From Thiorhodococcus sp. (GTDB taxonomy: Bacteria; Pseudomonadota; Gammaproteobacteria; Chromatiales; Chromatiaceae): DNA of 64,000 bases. The notes beneath the pieces are model-generated. The model saw only the letters and a list, made by a program, of their open reading frames with translations, did no database searches and was not told the origin of the DNA. A program made the translations under genes and the position numbers. Shown here piece after piece: positions 19,592 to 29,517 of the stretch. The stretch lies in NCBI GenBank assembly GCA_029257385.1, contig JARIBS010000126.1, positions 1-64,000 on the forward strand, written 5' to 3'. The stretch's first letter is position 1, and each line of letters opens with the position of its first letter.

Positions 19592-21424
19592 TTGCAGACC
19601 TATCAAGCAATGCCGTCACTCGACAGCCTGGTGCTCTACAAATCCCGCGCGGCGCGGGTCGTGAGCCTGGGAGAGAAGATCGAAATCGAGCTGAACGGCG
19701 GACAACGCAAGCGTGTTCGGCCCAAGGATATTGTGCTGTTGCATCCAGGCCCGTTGCGCGACCTCGCTGAGCTGCGCGCCCAACAAGGCGATCTGAACGA
19801 GGCATGGGAGCTGCTAGAAGGCGAAGAGACCACCCTCAAAGATCTGACCGAGCTCGCTTTCGATGATTTTACCCCCGCGACTGCCTGGACCACCTGGCAA
19901 CTCGTTGCCGATGGGCTGGCGTTTAGCGGGACGCCCGCGTGCATTCAGGCGCGCAGTCGCGAGGTGTTCGAGCGCGAGCAGGCCGAGCGTGCGGCACGGG
20001 AGACCGCCGAGCAGGATTGGCGAGACTTTCTCGAGCGGATGAGCGCGGCGCGGCTCGCGCCACAAGATACGCACCGGCTGGCCGAGATCGAGCGTCTGGC
20101 TCTGGCGCAGTCCGAGCACAGCCGGATACTCGCGGCGCTGGGCTATCAGCAGACACCCGAGCATGCCCATCGCGCCCTGGTGCGGATCGGGCACTGGGAC
20201 AAGGACTACAACCCGCATCCCATCAGATGCGGCGCGCCGACCGGCACGCTTGATCTGACGGTCCCTGACCTTCCCCAAGAAGATCGGCTCGATCTCACGC
20301 ATTTGCCCGCCTATGCCATTGATGACGAAGGCAGTGACGACCCGGACGATGCCGTGAGTCTCGACGGTGAACGTATGTGGGTGCACGTCGCGGATGTGAG
20401 CGCCCTTGTAGCGCCAGACAGCGAACTCGAGCGTGAGGCGCGCGCGCGCGGGGCGAGCCTCTATCTTCCAGAAGGCATTGTCAGCATGCTTCCTGCGGGC
20501 GTGACCGAGCGCCTGGGACTTGGTCTGCAAGAGATCTCTCCAGCGTTGTCGTTTGGGTTTCGCTGTGCGCCGGACGGCGCGTTGTTTGATATCGAGGTAC
20601 AGCGCACCTGGATTCGTGTCGAGCGCCTGACCTATGGCTGCGCCGAGGATCGGATGGCCTCGGATGACGCCTTTTTCAGTGCGCTGCGCGCGCTCACCGA
20701 GCGGTTTCAGGCGCGTCGCATCGCTTGTGGGGCCAGTCGATTGGAGTTGCCCGAGGTCAGCATCAAAGTCGTGGATGGACAGGTGCTAATCCGTCCGCTA
20801 CCCCGGCTCAAAAGTCGCGAACTGGTGATGGATGCCATGCTGATGGCTGGTGAGGCGGCGGCGCGGCTGTGTTTGGACAATGACATTCCCATCCCCTTCG
20901 CCACTCAAATGGCGCCTGAGCCGGGCGAGGAGCCGACCGATCTGGCGGCGATGTATGCCAGACGCCGTTGTTTCAAACCGACCAGGCTCTCGCTGACACC
21001 CGATATCCACGCCGGCCTTGGCCTGCCGCTCTATACGCGCGTGACCAGTCCGATGCGACGCTATTCGGACCTGCTCGTCCACCAACAGCTTCGCGCCTGG
21101 CTAGACGGGCGCGATCTCCTCAATCAACAACAGGTGCTTGAGCGCATTGGCGAAGCGGATGCGGCCTCGCTGGCCGTGCGGCGAGGCGAGCGTTTCTCCA
21201 ACCAGCACTGGAAACTCGTCTTTCTCAGAAATGCCTCGGGGTGGGAAGGCGAGGGTATCGTCGTCAGCCTTGAGGAGCGCAGAGCTGTCGTCCTGCTGCC
21301 CGAGTTGGCGATGGAGACGCGTGTGCGGCTGCGTGATGAGGTGGTTTTGAATCAGCGCCTGCGCATGGCGCTAAACGAAGTCGATCTGAGTGATCTGAGC
21401 GCCAGTTTTCGCATTCTCGGCTGA
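19592..21424 (+). CDS. RNase II-family 3'-5' exoribonuclease
   Basis: 610 residues from a TTG at 19592 (GGGAG 12 bases upstream); an ATG at 19610 is the alternative. The RNB catalytic core starts near residue 240 with YAIDDEGSDDPDDAVSL, whose aspartates bind Mg2+, and ends with TRVTSPMRRYSDLLVHQQL. A short S1-like C-terminus follows (WEGEGIVVSLEE). The N-terminal third lacks clear cold-shock domains and is helical, which resembles the compact RNase II of Deinococcus and cyanobacteria more than E. coli Rnb or Rnr. It degrades single-stranded RNA. Confidence 0.88.
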   Translation: MQTYQAMPSLDSLVLYKSRAARVVSLGEKIEIELNGGQRKRVRPKDIVLLHPGPLRDLAELRAQQGDLNEAWELLEGEETTLKDLTELAFDDFTPATAWTTWQLVADGLAFSGTPACIQARSREVFEREQAERAARETAEQDWRDFLERMSAARLAPQDTHRLAEIERLALAQSEHSRILAALGYQQTPEHAHRALVRIGHWDKDYNPHPIRCGAPTGTLDLTVPDLPQEDRLDLTHLPAYAIDDEGSDDPDDAVSLDGERMWVHVADVSALVAPDSELEREARARGASLYLPEGIVSMLPAGVTERLGLGLQEISPALSFGFRCAPDGALFDIEVQRTWIRVERLTYGCAEDRMASDDAFFSALRALTERFQARRIACGASRLELPEVSIKVVDGQVLIRPLPRLKSRELVMDAMLMAGEAAARLCLDNDIPIPFATQMAPEPGEEPTDLAAMYARRRCFKPTRLSLTPDIHAGLGLPLYTRVTSPMRRYSDLLVHQQLRAWLDGRDLLNQQQVLERIGEADAASLAVRRGERFSNQHWKLVFLRNASGWEGEGIVVSLEERRAVVLLPELAMETRVRLRDEVVLNQRLRMALNEVDLSDLSASFRILG

Positions 21425-21626
21425 GGCCTGAAGCGGGCCTCGGTCATCTGGCCGGGTCGCTGCGTCACGCGAAATACGACGCGGACTGACAGTGAGTTGA
21501 CATGCGTCAGTGAGACGCCGGCATCTAACGGATAACCTTGCACTCTTTACGGGCAATATCGGCTCCGTCATCTTGGCGCGGCAACCAAGCTAAACATGGC
21601 TATAGGCAGAAGCGAGGTCCGATCTC

Positions 21627-21662
21627 AAAAAAGAACTTGGGTCACAGATCCAAGTTCTTTTT
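21627..21662. terminator. Bidirectional intrinsic terminator
   Basis: AAAAAAGAACTTGG and CCAAGTTCTTTTT flank a 9-base loop, giving an A-tract/stem/T-tract that works on both strands. It sits between the convergent RNase gene and the DUF882 gene. Confidence 0.85.
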
Positions 21663-21703
21663 CCTGTTAGATTTTTCGTTTGAAAATATCGTCCCTTGTT
21701 AGA

Positions 21704-22258
21704 TCAGGCACCCCATTTGCGGACATTACCGGTGTCGAGATGGACGAAATCAGAGCGCCGATAATATCCGACGCCACCACGGCCAAGCGTGATCGCGGCA
21801 TCGCGTACGCGCCGTGTCGATAAATCCGGGAGACGAATGTCGATGGCCTGTCCTGTCAGATGCAGGCTTTTCTTGGCTACGCCACTTGATGCGCGCCTGA
21901 GTCTGGCGTTGGTCGCCGGCGAGCGATATCCGCTCACGACGTGAAAGCGGGCATCGGAGTCGCCGAGCGCGGTTTTGAGATCGTAGAGAAAATCAAACAA
22001 CCGGTGATCCATGGCGGTCGTGTCACCAGTGCGGAAGTCTCTGAAGAAGTAATTCAGCCGCTGGAGCGCCGAACGCTGATATTGATCGCCAATGCGATAG
22101 GTGACGTCGATGTGGTCTTCAGTGTGCAGATGATAGAAAGACAGCACGCGCGGCCGGTCATAAGACCGATTGGTGGCAAAGCGGTTATAGGATGTTCCCG
22201 CGAGCACAGGCGTGGCAGCTGTCGATAGGGCAAGCCCTAGAAAGTAACGTCGGTTCAT
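21704..22258 (-). CDS. DUF882 / YcbK-type M15 peptidase, exported
   Basis: 184 residues. The start MNRRYFLGLALSTAATPVLA is a twin-Arg-like signal peptide with cleavage near residue 20. The metallopeptidase fold is shown by VVSGYRSPATNARLR and the zinc ligands His133 and Asp140 (SLHLTGQAIDI) and His173 (DFVHLDTG). Relatives act on peptidoglycan peptides in the periplasm. Divergent from the lytic transglycosylase across an AT-rich gap, so both may serve cell-wall turnover. Confidence 0.88.
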   Translation of the reverse strand: MNRRYFLGLALSTAATPVLAGTSYNRFATNRSYDRPRVLSFYHLHTEDHIDVTYRIGDQYQRSALQRLNYFFRDFRTGDTTAMDHRLFDFLYDLKTALGDSDARFHVVSGYRSPATNARLRRASSGVAKKSLHLTGQAIDIRLPDLSTRRVRDAAITLGRGGVGYYRRSDFVHLDTGNVRKWGA

Positions 22259-22586
22259 GTTCCCCCCGGTACATTTGAGACGCTAATCAGTATCAAGCAT
22301 CAAGAATGTGCAATTATAAACGTGGGGCGCTATAAAGCAATCCTAATTTTTCTTTTAACTCATTTCGAATATCGACTTAATGTGAACTCTTAAGTAAATA
22401 ATATATATTATTGTATTTAGACATCATCTTAATACATCTTCATAAACAAGATAATTGTACTTTAACGCACTTTAAGTTCGCTTTTTGGCTAAATAATTTA
22501 AAGTCTCACTGTCAATTGAGACTTCATCGCTGCGCGAACTGCGCTATCATCAAGCATGTTCGCCTATTCCGGGGGGAAGGTAATCA
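22259..22586. other. AT-rich divergent intergenic region
   Basis: About 330 bases, visibly richer in A/T than anything else in the window. It separates the DUF882 gene (minus) from the lytic transglycosylase (plus). I see no protein-like frame and no known riboswitch. It presumably carries both promoters; the local AT bias could also bind nucleoid proteins or mark acquired DNA. Confidence 0.5.
22501..22524. repeat. Perfect 8-bp inverted repeat
   Basis: AAGTCTCA and TGAGACTT flank an 8-base spacer, 62 bases before the transglycosylase start. No T-tract follows, so it is more likely an operator or leader hairpin than a terminator. Confidence 0.5.
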
Positions 22587-23291
22587 ATGTATGGACTACT
22601 GAGGGTTGCGTTATCGGTTGGGGTCGTTTACGCCGCATCTACGCTGCCTGTGCATGCTGATGTTTTCCATTACAAGGACGGTTCGGGGAAATCCTATTTT
22701 ACTGATACGCCATTGAAGGGGAATCGCTACAAGCTGCAGTGGCAGCGTGAATCACGAAAGCTTGTGAGCAAGAGCAATCAAGCATTCATTCAGGATCGCA
22801 GCGACAAGGTTATTACGGCAAAAGGGCGGGTGATTTCGAGCAAATCAACGCCGCTGAGCGGCTCGGCCTCGAAACGGCGCGCGGATATCGAGCATCTGGT
22901 GACGGCCAATGCACGTCGCTATAGGCTTTCTCCCGCGTTGCTGCACGCCGTGATTCGCGCAGAATCGGCATACAATCATCGCGCGGTCTCGCACGCCGGG
23001 GCGCAGGGGCTTATGCAGCTCATGCCCGCAACCGCTGCGCGCTATGGGGTTCGCGACAGCTTCGATCCGGCCGACAACATCCGCGGCGGATCGGCTTATC
23101 TGCGCTTTTTGCTAGACCTATTCGATCAGGACGTAAAACTGGCCGTCGCTGGCTATAATGCCGGGGAGGGGGCGGTGCTCAAGTACGGCAGATCGATCCC
23201 GCCATACTCCGAGACGCAAGCCTATGTCCGTAAGGTGCTCAAGTTTTATGGCGCCGAGCGTCCGACGAGCTTCATCATGAGCGCACGCTGA
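22587..23291 (+). CDS. Lytic transglycosylase (SLT) with DUF4124 N-terminus
   Basis: 234 residues. A signal peptide (1-24, ending VHADVF) is followed by a small DUF4124-like segment (HYKDGSGKSYFTDTPLKG) and an SLT domain with catalytic Glu126 in RAESAYN, then GAQGLMQLMPATA and VAGYNAGEGAVLKYG. It cleaves peptidoglycan glycan strands to anhydro-muropeptides in the periplasm. A strong purine-rich ribosome site (GGGGGGAAGG) precedes the ATG. Confidence 0.92.
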   Translation: MYGLLRVALSVGVVYAASTLPVHADVFHYKDGSGKSYFTDTPLKGNRYKLQWQRESRKLVSKSNQAFIQDRSDKVITAKGRVISSKSTPLSGSASKRRADIEHLVTANARRYRLSPALLHAVIRAESAYNHRAVSHAGAQGLMQLMPATAARYGVRDSFDPADNIRGGSAYLRFLLDLFDQDVKLAVAGYNAGEGAVLKYGRSIPPYSETQAYVRKVLKFYGAERPTSFIMSAR

Positions 23292-23303
23292 GAGGCCGCG
23301 TGA

Positions 23304-23522
23304 TCAATCTTCTCCGATCACGCGTTCGTCGCGCGGGATGGAGAGGAGCTTCTCGGCCTCGCCCTGCTGTCTTGCAAAGATCAGTCGATACTCGACATTA
23401 GTCTCACGCGGCTCGCTCGCACGGTGGCTGCGTACCTTCTCGCGTGCGTCCTGATAGTGATCGAGTGTGGCGATGTGTTCGAGCAGGCGGGGCGGTAAAA
23501 TCTTGTACACGAAATACGGCAT
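23304..23522 (-). CDS. Small conserved-looking hypothetical protein
   Basis: 72 residues from the ATG at 23522 (MPYFVYKILPPRLLEHI...). The upstream in-frame start at 23597 would add a non-protein-like tail. It is charged, has a predicted helical middle (DHYQDAREKVRSHRA) and an acidic end, with no membrane segment or signal peptide. I believe similar short MPYFVY-type proteins occur in sulfur-oxidising gammaproteobacteria, but I assign no function. It lies divergent from sat. Confidence 0.6.
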   Translation of the reverse strand: MPYFVYKILPPRLLEHIATLDHYQDAREKVRSHRASEPRETNVEYRLIFARQQGEAEKLLSIPRDERVIGED

Positions 23523-23699
23523 GAGTGTAGATCCTGCGCTGGAAATCTCCGGAACATGGAGCAGCGATAGGGTGTCACTGCCGCTCGTGTGGGGCAAGTG
23601 ATGTGGCTGCGTAGATACACTTCGACTTCAACAATTCATCTCATCCCGGTGTCTGCGTGATCGTTGCTGTGCACTCAATGTAACCCAGAGGAAAAATTG

Positions 23700-24887
23700 A
23701 TGATCAACCCCGTGGGTTCTGATGCCCTCAAGCCCTTATTCGTCTACGCTGCCGAGCAGCATCAGGCATTGACGCGCGAGGCGCAAACGCTCCCTCAGAT
23801 CCTCATCAGCTCACAAGCTGCGGGCAACGCCGTGATGATGGGTGGGGGCTACTTCAGCCCGCTGTCGGGATTCATGAGCCTGGCGGATGCGCTGAGCGTG
23901 GCCGACACCATGCGGATGACCGACGGGAGGTTCTTTCCGGTTCCGATCCTCTGTCTGCTCGAAGATGCAGACGCCATCAGGGATGCCAAACGCATTGCGC
24001 TACGCGATCCAAATCTGGATGGAAACCCGATCCTGGCCGTGATGGACGTGGAGGCCATCGAGGAGGTCTCCGAGGCGCAGATGGTGCTGATGACCGAGCA
24101 GGTCTACCGCACCACAGACCCCGAGCACCCAGGCGTTGCCGCCTTCAACAGCCAAGGGCGGTTTGCCGTATCGGGACCGATTCAGGTTCTGAACTTTTCG
24201 TATTTCCAGAGCGAGTTCCCCGACACCTTCCGCACCGCAGTGGAGATCCGCCACGAGATCGCCGAGCGCGGCTGGAAGCGCATCGTGGCTTTTCAGACCC
24301 GCAACCCCATGCACCTGGCGCATGAAGAACTCTGCCATATCGCCATGGATCGGCTCGACTGCGACGGTCTGGTGATCCATATGCTGCTCGGCAAGCTCAA
24401 GCCGGGCGATATTCCGGCCCCAGTGCGCGATGCGGCGATCCGCAAGATGGTCGAGCTTTATTTCGCGCCCAACAGTGCCATGGTCACCGGCTATGGCTTC
24501 GACATGCTCTACGCGGGGCCGCGCGAGGCCGTTTTGCACGCCTATTTTCGCCAAAACATGGGCGCGACGCACTTCATCATCGGTCGCGATCACGCCGGCG
24601 TCGGTGACTACTACGGCGCCTTCGACGCCCAGAGCATCTTCGACGAGGCCGTGCCCGAGGGGGCGCTGCAGATCGAGATCTTCAAGGCCGACCATACCGC
24701 TTACTCGAAGAAGCTCGATCGCGTGGTCATGATGTGCGAGGCGCCGGACCACACCAAAGAGGATTTCGTACTGCTGTCCGGGACCAAAGTGCGTGAGATG
24801 CTCGGCAACGGTATTGCGCCGCCGCCCGAGTTCTCGCGACCGGAAGTCGCTCAAATCCTGATGGACTACTACCAATCCATCGACTAA
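23700..24887 (+). CDS. sat: Sulfate adenylyltransferase (ATP sulfurylase), homo-oligomeric type
   Basis: 395 residues from the ATG at 23700 with AGAGGA upstream. Motif QTRNPMHLAHE (199-209) binds ATP/sulfate, and GRDHAGVGDYYG is the second conserved loop. No APS-kinase or CysN/CysD features are present. In sulfur oxidisers this Sat form runs toward ATP formation from APS and pyrophosphate, the last step of the APS pathway; in other bacteria it serves assimilation. The aprBA/aprM genes that often accompany it are not next to it here. A strong terminator follows. Confidence 0.95.
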   Translation: MINPVGSDALKPLFVYAAEQHQALTREAQTLPQILISSQAAGNAVMMGGGYFSPLSGFMSLADALSVADTMRMTDGRFFPVPILCLLEDADAIRDAKRIALRDPNLDGNPILAVMDVEAIEEVSEAQMVLMTEQVYRTTDPEHPGVAAFNSQGRFAVSGPIQVLNFSYFQSEFPDTFRTAVEIRHEIAERGWKRIVAFQTRNPMHLAHEELCHIAMDRLDCDGLVIHMLLGKLKPGDIPAPVRDAAIRKMVELYFAPNSAMVTGYGFDMLYAGPREAVLHAYFRQNMGATHFIIGRDHAGVGDYYGAFDAQSIFDEAVPEGALQIEIFKADHTAYSKKLDRVVMMCEAPDHTKEDFVLLSGTKVREMLGNGIAPPPEFSRPEVAQILMDYYQSID

Positions 24888-24913
24888 AAACCTGATTGTA
24901 AGGTCTATATCCG

Positions 24914-24952
24914 CCCGTCGTGACCCTGCGCCACGACGGGTTCTTTGTTTTT
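24914..24952 (+). terminator. Intrinsic terminator after sat
   Basis: CCCGTCGTG and CACGACGGG form a 9-bp GC-rich stem around a 9-base loop, followed by TTCTTTGTTTTT. It lies 26 bases after the sat stop. Confidence 0.9.
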
Positions 24953-25036
24953 GGCGGACCAGCGCAGAGTATCCTTGCAGGAAGGAGAGGCTAGCGCGTT
25001 GCGCACCCTGGAGAAGTGGGCAAGCGCCATGGTCAC

Positions 25037-25126
25037 AGTGGCGAGTTCGACGCACCAGAAGCTGGCATTGGGCACATCCGCGCGATGCAAGATGGCGTTG
25101 ATGAAATCGACACCAGTCAGATTGGC
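25037..25126 (-). pseudogene. Possible pentapeptide-repeat remnant
   Basis: In a minus-strand frame open from 25168 to 24905, residues 15-44 read as consecutive fives: ANLTG VDFIN AILHR ADVPN / ASFWC VELAT, with Leu/Phe/Val in each centre position. This is the pattern of pentapeptide-repeat proteins. The frame then runs into the sat terminator and loses the pattern, so at best a fragment remains. No ribosome site is evident. It could be chance. Confidence 0.3.
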
Positions 25127-25198
25127 ATAATGGACATGCGTGTTTCCAAAACACCAAGAAAATACCAAAGATGATCAAACACTCGGAGGAGTGAGTCT

Positions 25199-26476
25199 AT
25201 GAAGATCGAGACCCTGGCCATCCATGCCGGATTCGCGCCCGACCCGACAACCAAGGCGGTCGCCACGCCCATCTACCAGACGACCAGTTATGCCTTCGAT
25301 GATACCCAGCACGGTGCCGATCTGTTCGACCTCAAGGTGGCGGGTAACATCTATACACGCATGATGAATCCCACCAGTGATGTGCTCGAGCAGCGCGTCG
25401 CGGCCATGGAGGGTGGAGTCGGCGCGCTGGCGCTGGCCTCGGGCATGGCGGCGGTGACCAACGCCATCTTCACCATCGCAAAGACTGGGGACAACCTGAT
25501 CGCGGTCTCGACGCTCTATGGCGGCAGCTACAACCTATTCGCCCATACCCTGCCACGGCTCGGCATTGAGGTGCGCTTCGCCGCGCCCAACGATATCGAT
25601 GGGATGGCCTCCCAGATCAACGCGAACACCAAGGCTGTGTTCTGCGAGTCGATCGGCAATCCAGCGGGTAACGTCGCCGATATTCAGGCGATCGCCGACA
25701 TGGCACACGCGCACGGCGTTCCACTCATCGTCGACAACACCGTTCCCAGCCCCTATCTGTGTCGACCCTTTGAGCACGGGGGCGATATCGTCGTGCACGC
25801 GCTGACCAAGTATATGGCCGGTCACGGCACCACCCTCGGTGGAGCACTGGTGGACTCGGGCAAGTTTCCCTGGGCAGAGCATGCCGAACGCTTCGCCATG
25901 CTCAACGAACCGGACCCCTCTTATCACGGCGTGGTCTATACCGAGGCGCTCGGAGCGGCGGCCTATATCACCCGGGCGCGCGTGGTGCCGCTGCGCAACA
26001 TGGGCGCAGCCATTTCGCCGTTTAACAGCTTCCTCACCCTGCAGGGGATCGAGACCCTGCATGTGCGCATGGACCGCCACTGCGAGAATGCCGTCGCCGT
26101 GGCGGGCTTTCTCAAAGACCATCCCAAGGTCGAATGGGTGCGCTACGCTGGATTGCCCGACAGCCCGGACTACCCGCTCGTGCAAAAGTATATGGACGGG
26201 GCCAAGGCGAGCGCGATTCTCTCATTTGGCATCAAGGGTGGACGCGAGGCCGGGGCGCAATTTATCGATGCGCTCAAGCTCGCCGTGCGCCTGGTCAATA
26301 TCGGTGATTCCAAGACGCTCGCCTGCCATCCGGCCACCACCACACACCGTCAGCTCTCACCGGAGGAGCTCGCACGCGCCGGCGTGTCTGCTGACTTGGT
26401 CCGCTTGTCAATTGGAATCGAGCATATCGATGACATTATCGCCGATTTAGATCAAGCGCTAGCGGCAACAAGTTAA
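25199..26476 (+). CDS. metY: O-acetylhomoserine aminocarboxypropyltransferase (sulfhydrylase)
   Basis: 425 residues, a Cys/Met-metabolism PLP enzyme. It opens IETLAIHAGFAPDPTTKAVATPIYQTTSYAFDD, typical of MetY. The PLP lysine is about Lys204 in HALTKYMAGHGTTLGG, and SIGIEHIDDIIADLDQAL ends the protein. It makes homocysteine from O-acetylhomoserine and sulfide. GGAGGAG precedes the ATG. Downstream of sat, but separated by a terminator, so it needs its own promoter. Confidence 0.94.
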   Translation: MKIETLAIHAGFAPDPTTKAVATPIYQTTSYAFDDTQHGADLFDLKVAGNIYTRMMNPTSDVLEQRVAAMEGGVGALALASGMAAVTNAIFTIAKTGDNLIAVSTLYGGSYNLFAHTLPRLGIEVRFAAPNDIDGMASQINANTKAVFCESIGNPAGNVADIQAIADMAHAHGVPLIVDNTVPSPYLCRPFEHGGDIVVHALTKYMAGHGTTLGGALVDSGKFPWAEHAERFAMLNEPDPSYHGVVYTEALGAAAYITRARVVPLRNMGAAISPFNSFLTLQGIETLHVRMDRHCENAVAVAGFLKDHPKVEWVRYAGLPDSPDYPLVQKYMDGAKASAILSFGIKGGREAGAQFIDALKLAVRLVNIGDSKTLACHPATTTHRQLSPEELARAGVSADLVRLSIGIEHIDDIIADLDQALAATS

Positions 26477-26500
26477 GGTGGATTATATGTTCATGATGCC

Positions 26501-26580
26501 GCACTGCGGTATCACGAAAAAACAGCAGTGCTTGCGCGTCGGGGTCGAACTCACAGGGACCGACCGCATCTAAAGCGGTC
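26501..26580. other. Two small inverted repeats between metY and msrP
   Basis: GCACTGC (26501-26507) pairs with GCAGTGC (26525-26531) around a loop with an A-run, and GACCGC / GCGGTC pair around 26562-26580 with a 7-base loop. The first may terminate metY weakly; the second lies just before msrP. No T-tract is present, so roles are uncertain. Confidence 0.35.
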
Positions 26581-26600
26581 GAACCCCCAGGAGACCCCGT

Positions 26601-27559
<959 letters not shown>

Positions 27560-27560
<1 letters not shown>

Positions 27561-28213
27561 TGCCATTCGCCACAACAGATCGCATCATGCGCTTCGGCAA
27601 GCCGCTGGTCTTCCTGCTGTGTCTGCTGCCGCTTGGGCTGCTGGTCTGGCAGGGTGTCGACGGCGCCATCGGTCCAAATCCGGTAGAAACGCTCTTGCAC
27701 ACGACGGGCAACTGGGCCTTGCGTCTGTTGCTCGTCACGCTTGCCGTCACGCCTCTGAGACGTCTGACCGGGTGGGTCTGGCTGATCCGTTTCCGGCGTA
27801 TGCTGGGGCTGTTTGCCTTCTTCTACGCCCTGCTGCACTTTGCGACCTATATTTGGCTCGACCAGTTTTTTGCCTGGTCGGCGATCCTCGAAGACATCGT
27901 CAAGCGACCCTACATCATGGTCGGATTCGCCGCCTTCGTGCTGTTGATTCCCCTGGCCGTGACCTCGACACGAGGCTGGATCCGGCGGCTGGGCAAACGC
28001 TGGAAACAGCTCCACCGCCTCGTCTATCTGATCGCGGTGCTCGGGGTGGTGCATTTTCTCTGGCTGGTGAAGGCCGATCTGCGCGAGCCGCTGATCAATG
28101 CGATGATTCTGGCGGTCCTGCTGGCGATGCGCGTGCCCTGGCGAGCGCTTGCCGGGCGGCTGCGCAACTGGGTTGGAAGGCCCAGCTCACCACCGCGGGT
28201 ACTGGACCGTTGA
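27560..28213 (+). CDS. msrQ: Heme-binding membrane subunit of MsrPQ
   Basis: 217 residues with about six hydrophobic helices. It shows RRLTGWVWLIRFRRMLGLFAFFYALLHF-type heme-helix sequence with conserved His, and GKRWKQLHRLVYLIAVLGVVHF with two more. It passes electrons from the quinone pool to MsrP. It starts within the msrP stop codon and converges on the next gene with 3 bases between. Confidence 0.94.
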
Positions 28214-28216
28214 GGG

Positions 28217-29389
28217 TCAGAGTCGATCGCTCAGATCCCTGACCAAAAAGCCACGCCAGGGTCCAGAGATACCTTTGCTCAGCCCGATGACCTTAAACCG
28301 CTCGCCCATCGCGCTCGGCAGCAGGAGCTGTTTGGCGCCCAACGCCTGATCGAGTGAATCCACGCCATGCGTCATGAGCTGGTCGATTCCGCAACCGATC
28401 AGAAACTGCGCCTGGGTGGTGAAACCATCGAGTGTGAGACCAGCCTCGAGCGCGGCTTCGGCGACGGCCGTGAAATCGACATGGGCGGTGATGTCTTGCA
28501 GGCCGAGGTCGCGGTAGGGCTGGTCGTTGGCTTGATGGCGACGATGACACATCAACGTACCCATGCCGCGATCGGGCTGATAATAGGCGGCCCGTGGATA
28601 GCCATAATCGACGAGCAGCACCAGCCCGGCGGACAGTGACTCGGCGAGTCCCGCCAACCAGGGCGCCAGGCGCAGATTAATCTCCGAGCCATAGCCGGGC
28701 ATCTGGGCGAATCCGCTGGCGATCAGCGATCCCACGGCCTCAGACAGACCCGGCGAGCGGGGCGTTGCCGCGATCTCGGCCAGTGAGCCAGCCTGATTGG
28801 TCACGAAGACCTCAAGGATCTCGCCATGCTCGCCGATCCGAAAGCGATGCACCGGCATGGCGTCGAGCACCTCGTTGGCGACGACCACGCCACGGAAGTG
28901 CTGTGGAAAATCACTCAGCCACTCGCAGCGCTCGACGAGCTTTGGGAGCGCCGCGCGAAGACGGACGCGCTGGCGCTCCTGGAGATCGGGACTGGGTTCG
29001 AGAATTCGGTAACGCTCGGGCAGGCTGTCGATGGCCTCGAGTTGTGCGAGGATGTGCGTCGCCAGCGCACCGCTCCCAGCGCCGATCTCGAAGACATCGC
29101 CGCCGCCGAGCCGCTCCAGCGCCTCGGCGCACTGTGCGGCCAGACAGCGACCGAACAGCGGCGAGATCTCGGGCGCCGTGACGAAATCACCCGATGGTCC
29201 GAACTTTTGCGCGCCTGCGACGTAGTAGCCTAGCCCCGGCGCATAGAGCGCCAGCTCCATGAAACGGTCGAAGGGCAGCAACCCGTCGGATTGTGTGATC
29301 GCTGCGCGAACCCGCGCCAGCAACTCGCGACTGATCGCTGCCTCGGTGTCGGAGTCGGCTGGTTCAGATTTTGGAACTTGATGGCGCAT
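28217..29389 (-). CDS. MidA/NDUFAF7-type SAM-dependent methyltransferase
   Basis: 390 residues from the ATG at 29389, preceded by AAGGGGG; an in-frame start at 29431 is less likely. Family motifs: PFDRFMELALYAPGLGYY, GDFVTAPEISPLFGRCLA, the SAM loop VFEIGAGSGALATHIL, VVANEVLDAMPVHRF, and LLVDYGYPRAAYYQPDRG. The eukaryotic homolog methylates an arginine in respiratory complex I; the bacterial target is not settled. Convergent with msrQ. Confidence 0.9.
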   Translation of the reverse strand: MRHQVPKSEPADSDTEAAISRELLARVRAAITQSDGLLPFDRFMELALYAPGLGYYVAGAQKFGPSGDFVTAPEISPLFGRCLAAQCAEALERLGGGDVFEIGAGSGALATHILAQLEAIDSLPERYRILEPSPDLQERQRVRLRAALPKLVERCEWLSDFPQHFRGVVVANEVLDAMPVHRFRIGEHGEILEVFVTNQAGSLAEIAATPRSPGLSEAVGSLIASGFAQMPGYGSEINLRLAPWLAGLAESLSAGLVLLVDYGYPRAAYYQPDRGMGTLMCHRRHQANDQPYRDLGLQDITAHVDFTAVAEAALEAGLTLDGFTTQAQFLIGCGIDQLMTHGVDSLDQALGAKQLLLPSAMGERFKVIGLSKGISGPWRGFLVRDLSDRL

Positions 29390-29517
29390 GCAGCCCCCTT
29401 GGTGGTGCGCGGTTGTGGAAGGCTCGATCAAGTGATCCAGAAATCCAGTTCATGCCCGCGCCGAGAAGCAGAGCGCGCGGGTTCAATATCCTGATACATC
29501 AACATGAGTAGCCGCGG

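Noticed and set aside
22259..22586. c-di-GMP or other riboswitch before the transglycosylase
   Set aside because: I looked for GEMM-type conserved blocks and other known aptamer cores and saw none.
22411..22602. 63-residue frame in the AT-rich gap
   Set aside because: Runs into the transglycosylase start in another frame, no ribosome site, amino-acid mix typical of AT-rich non-coding DNA.
24953..25198. SAM riboswitch before metY
   Set aside because: No conserved SAM-aptamer helices or terminator/antiterminator pair.
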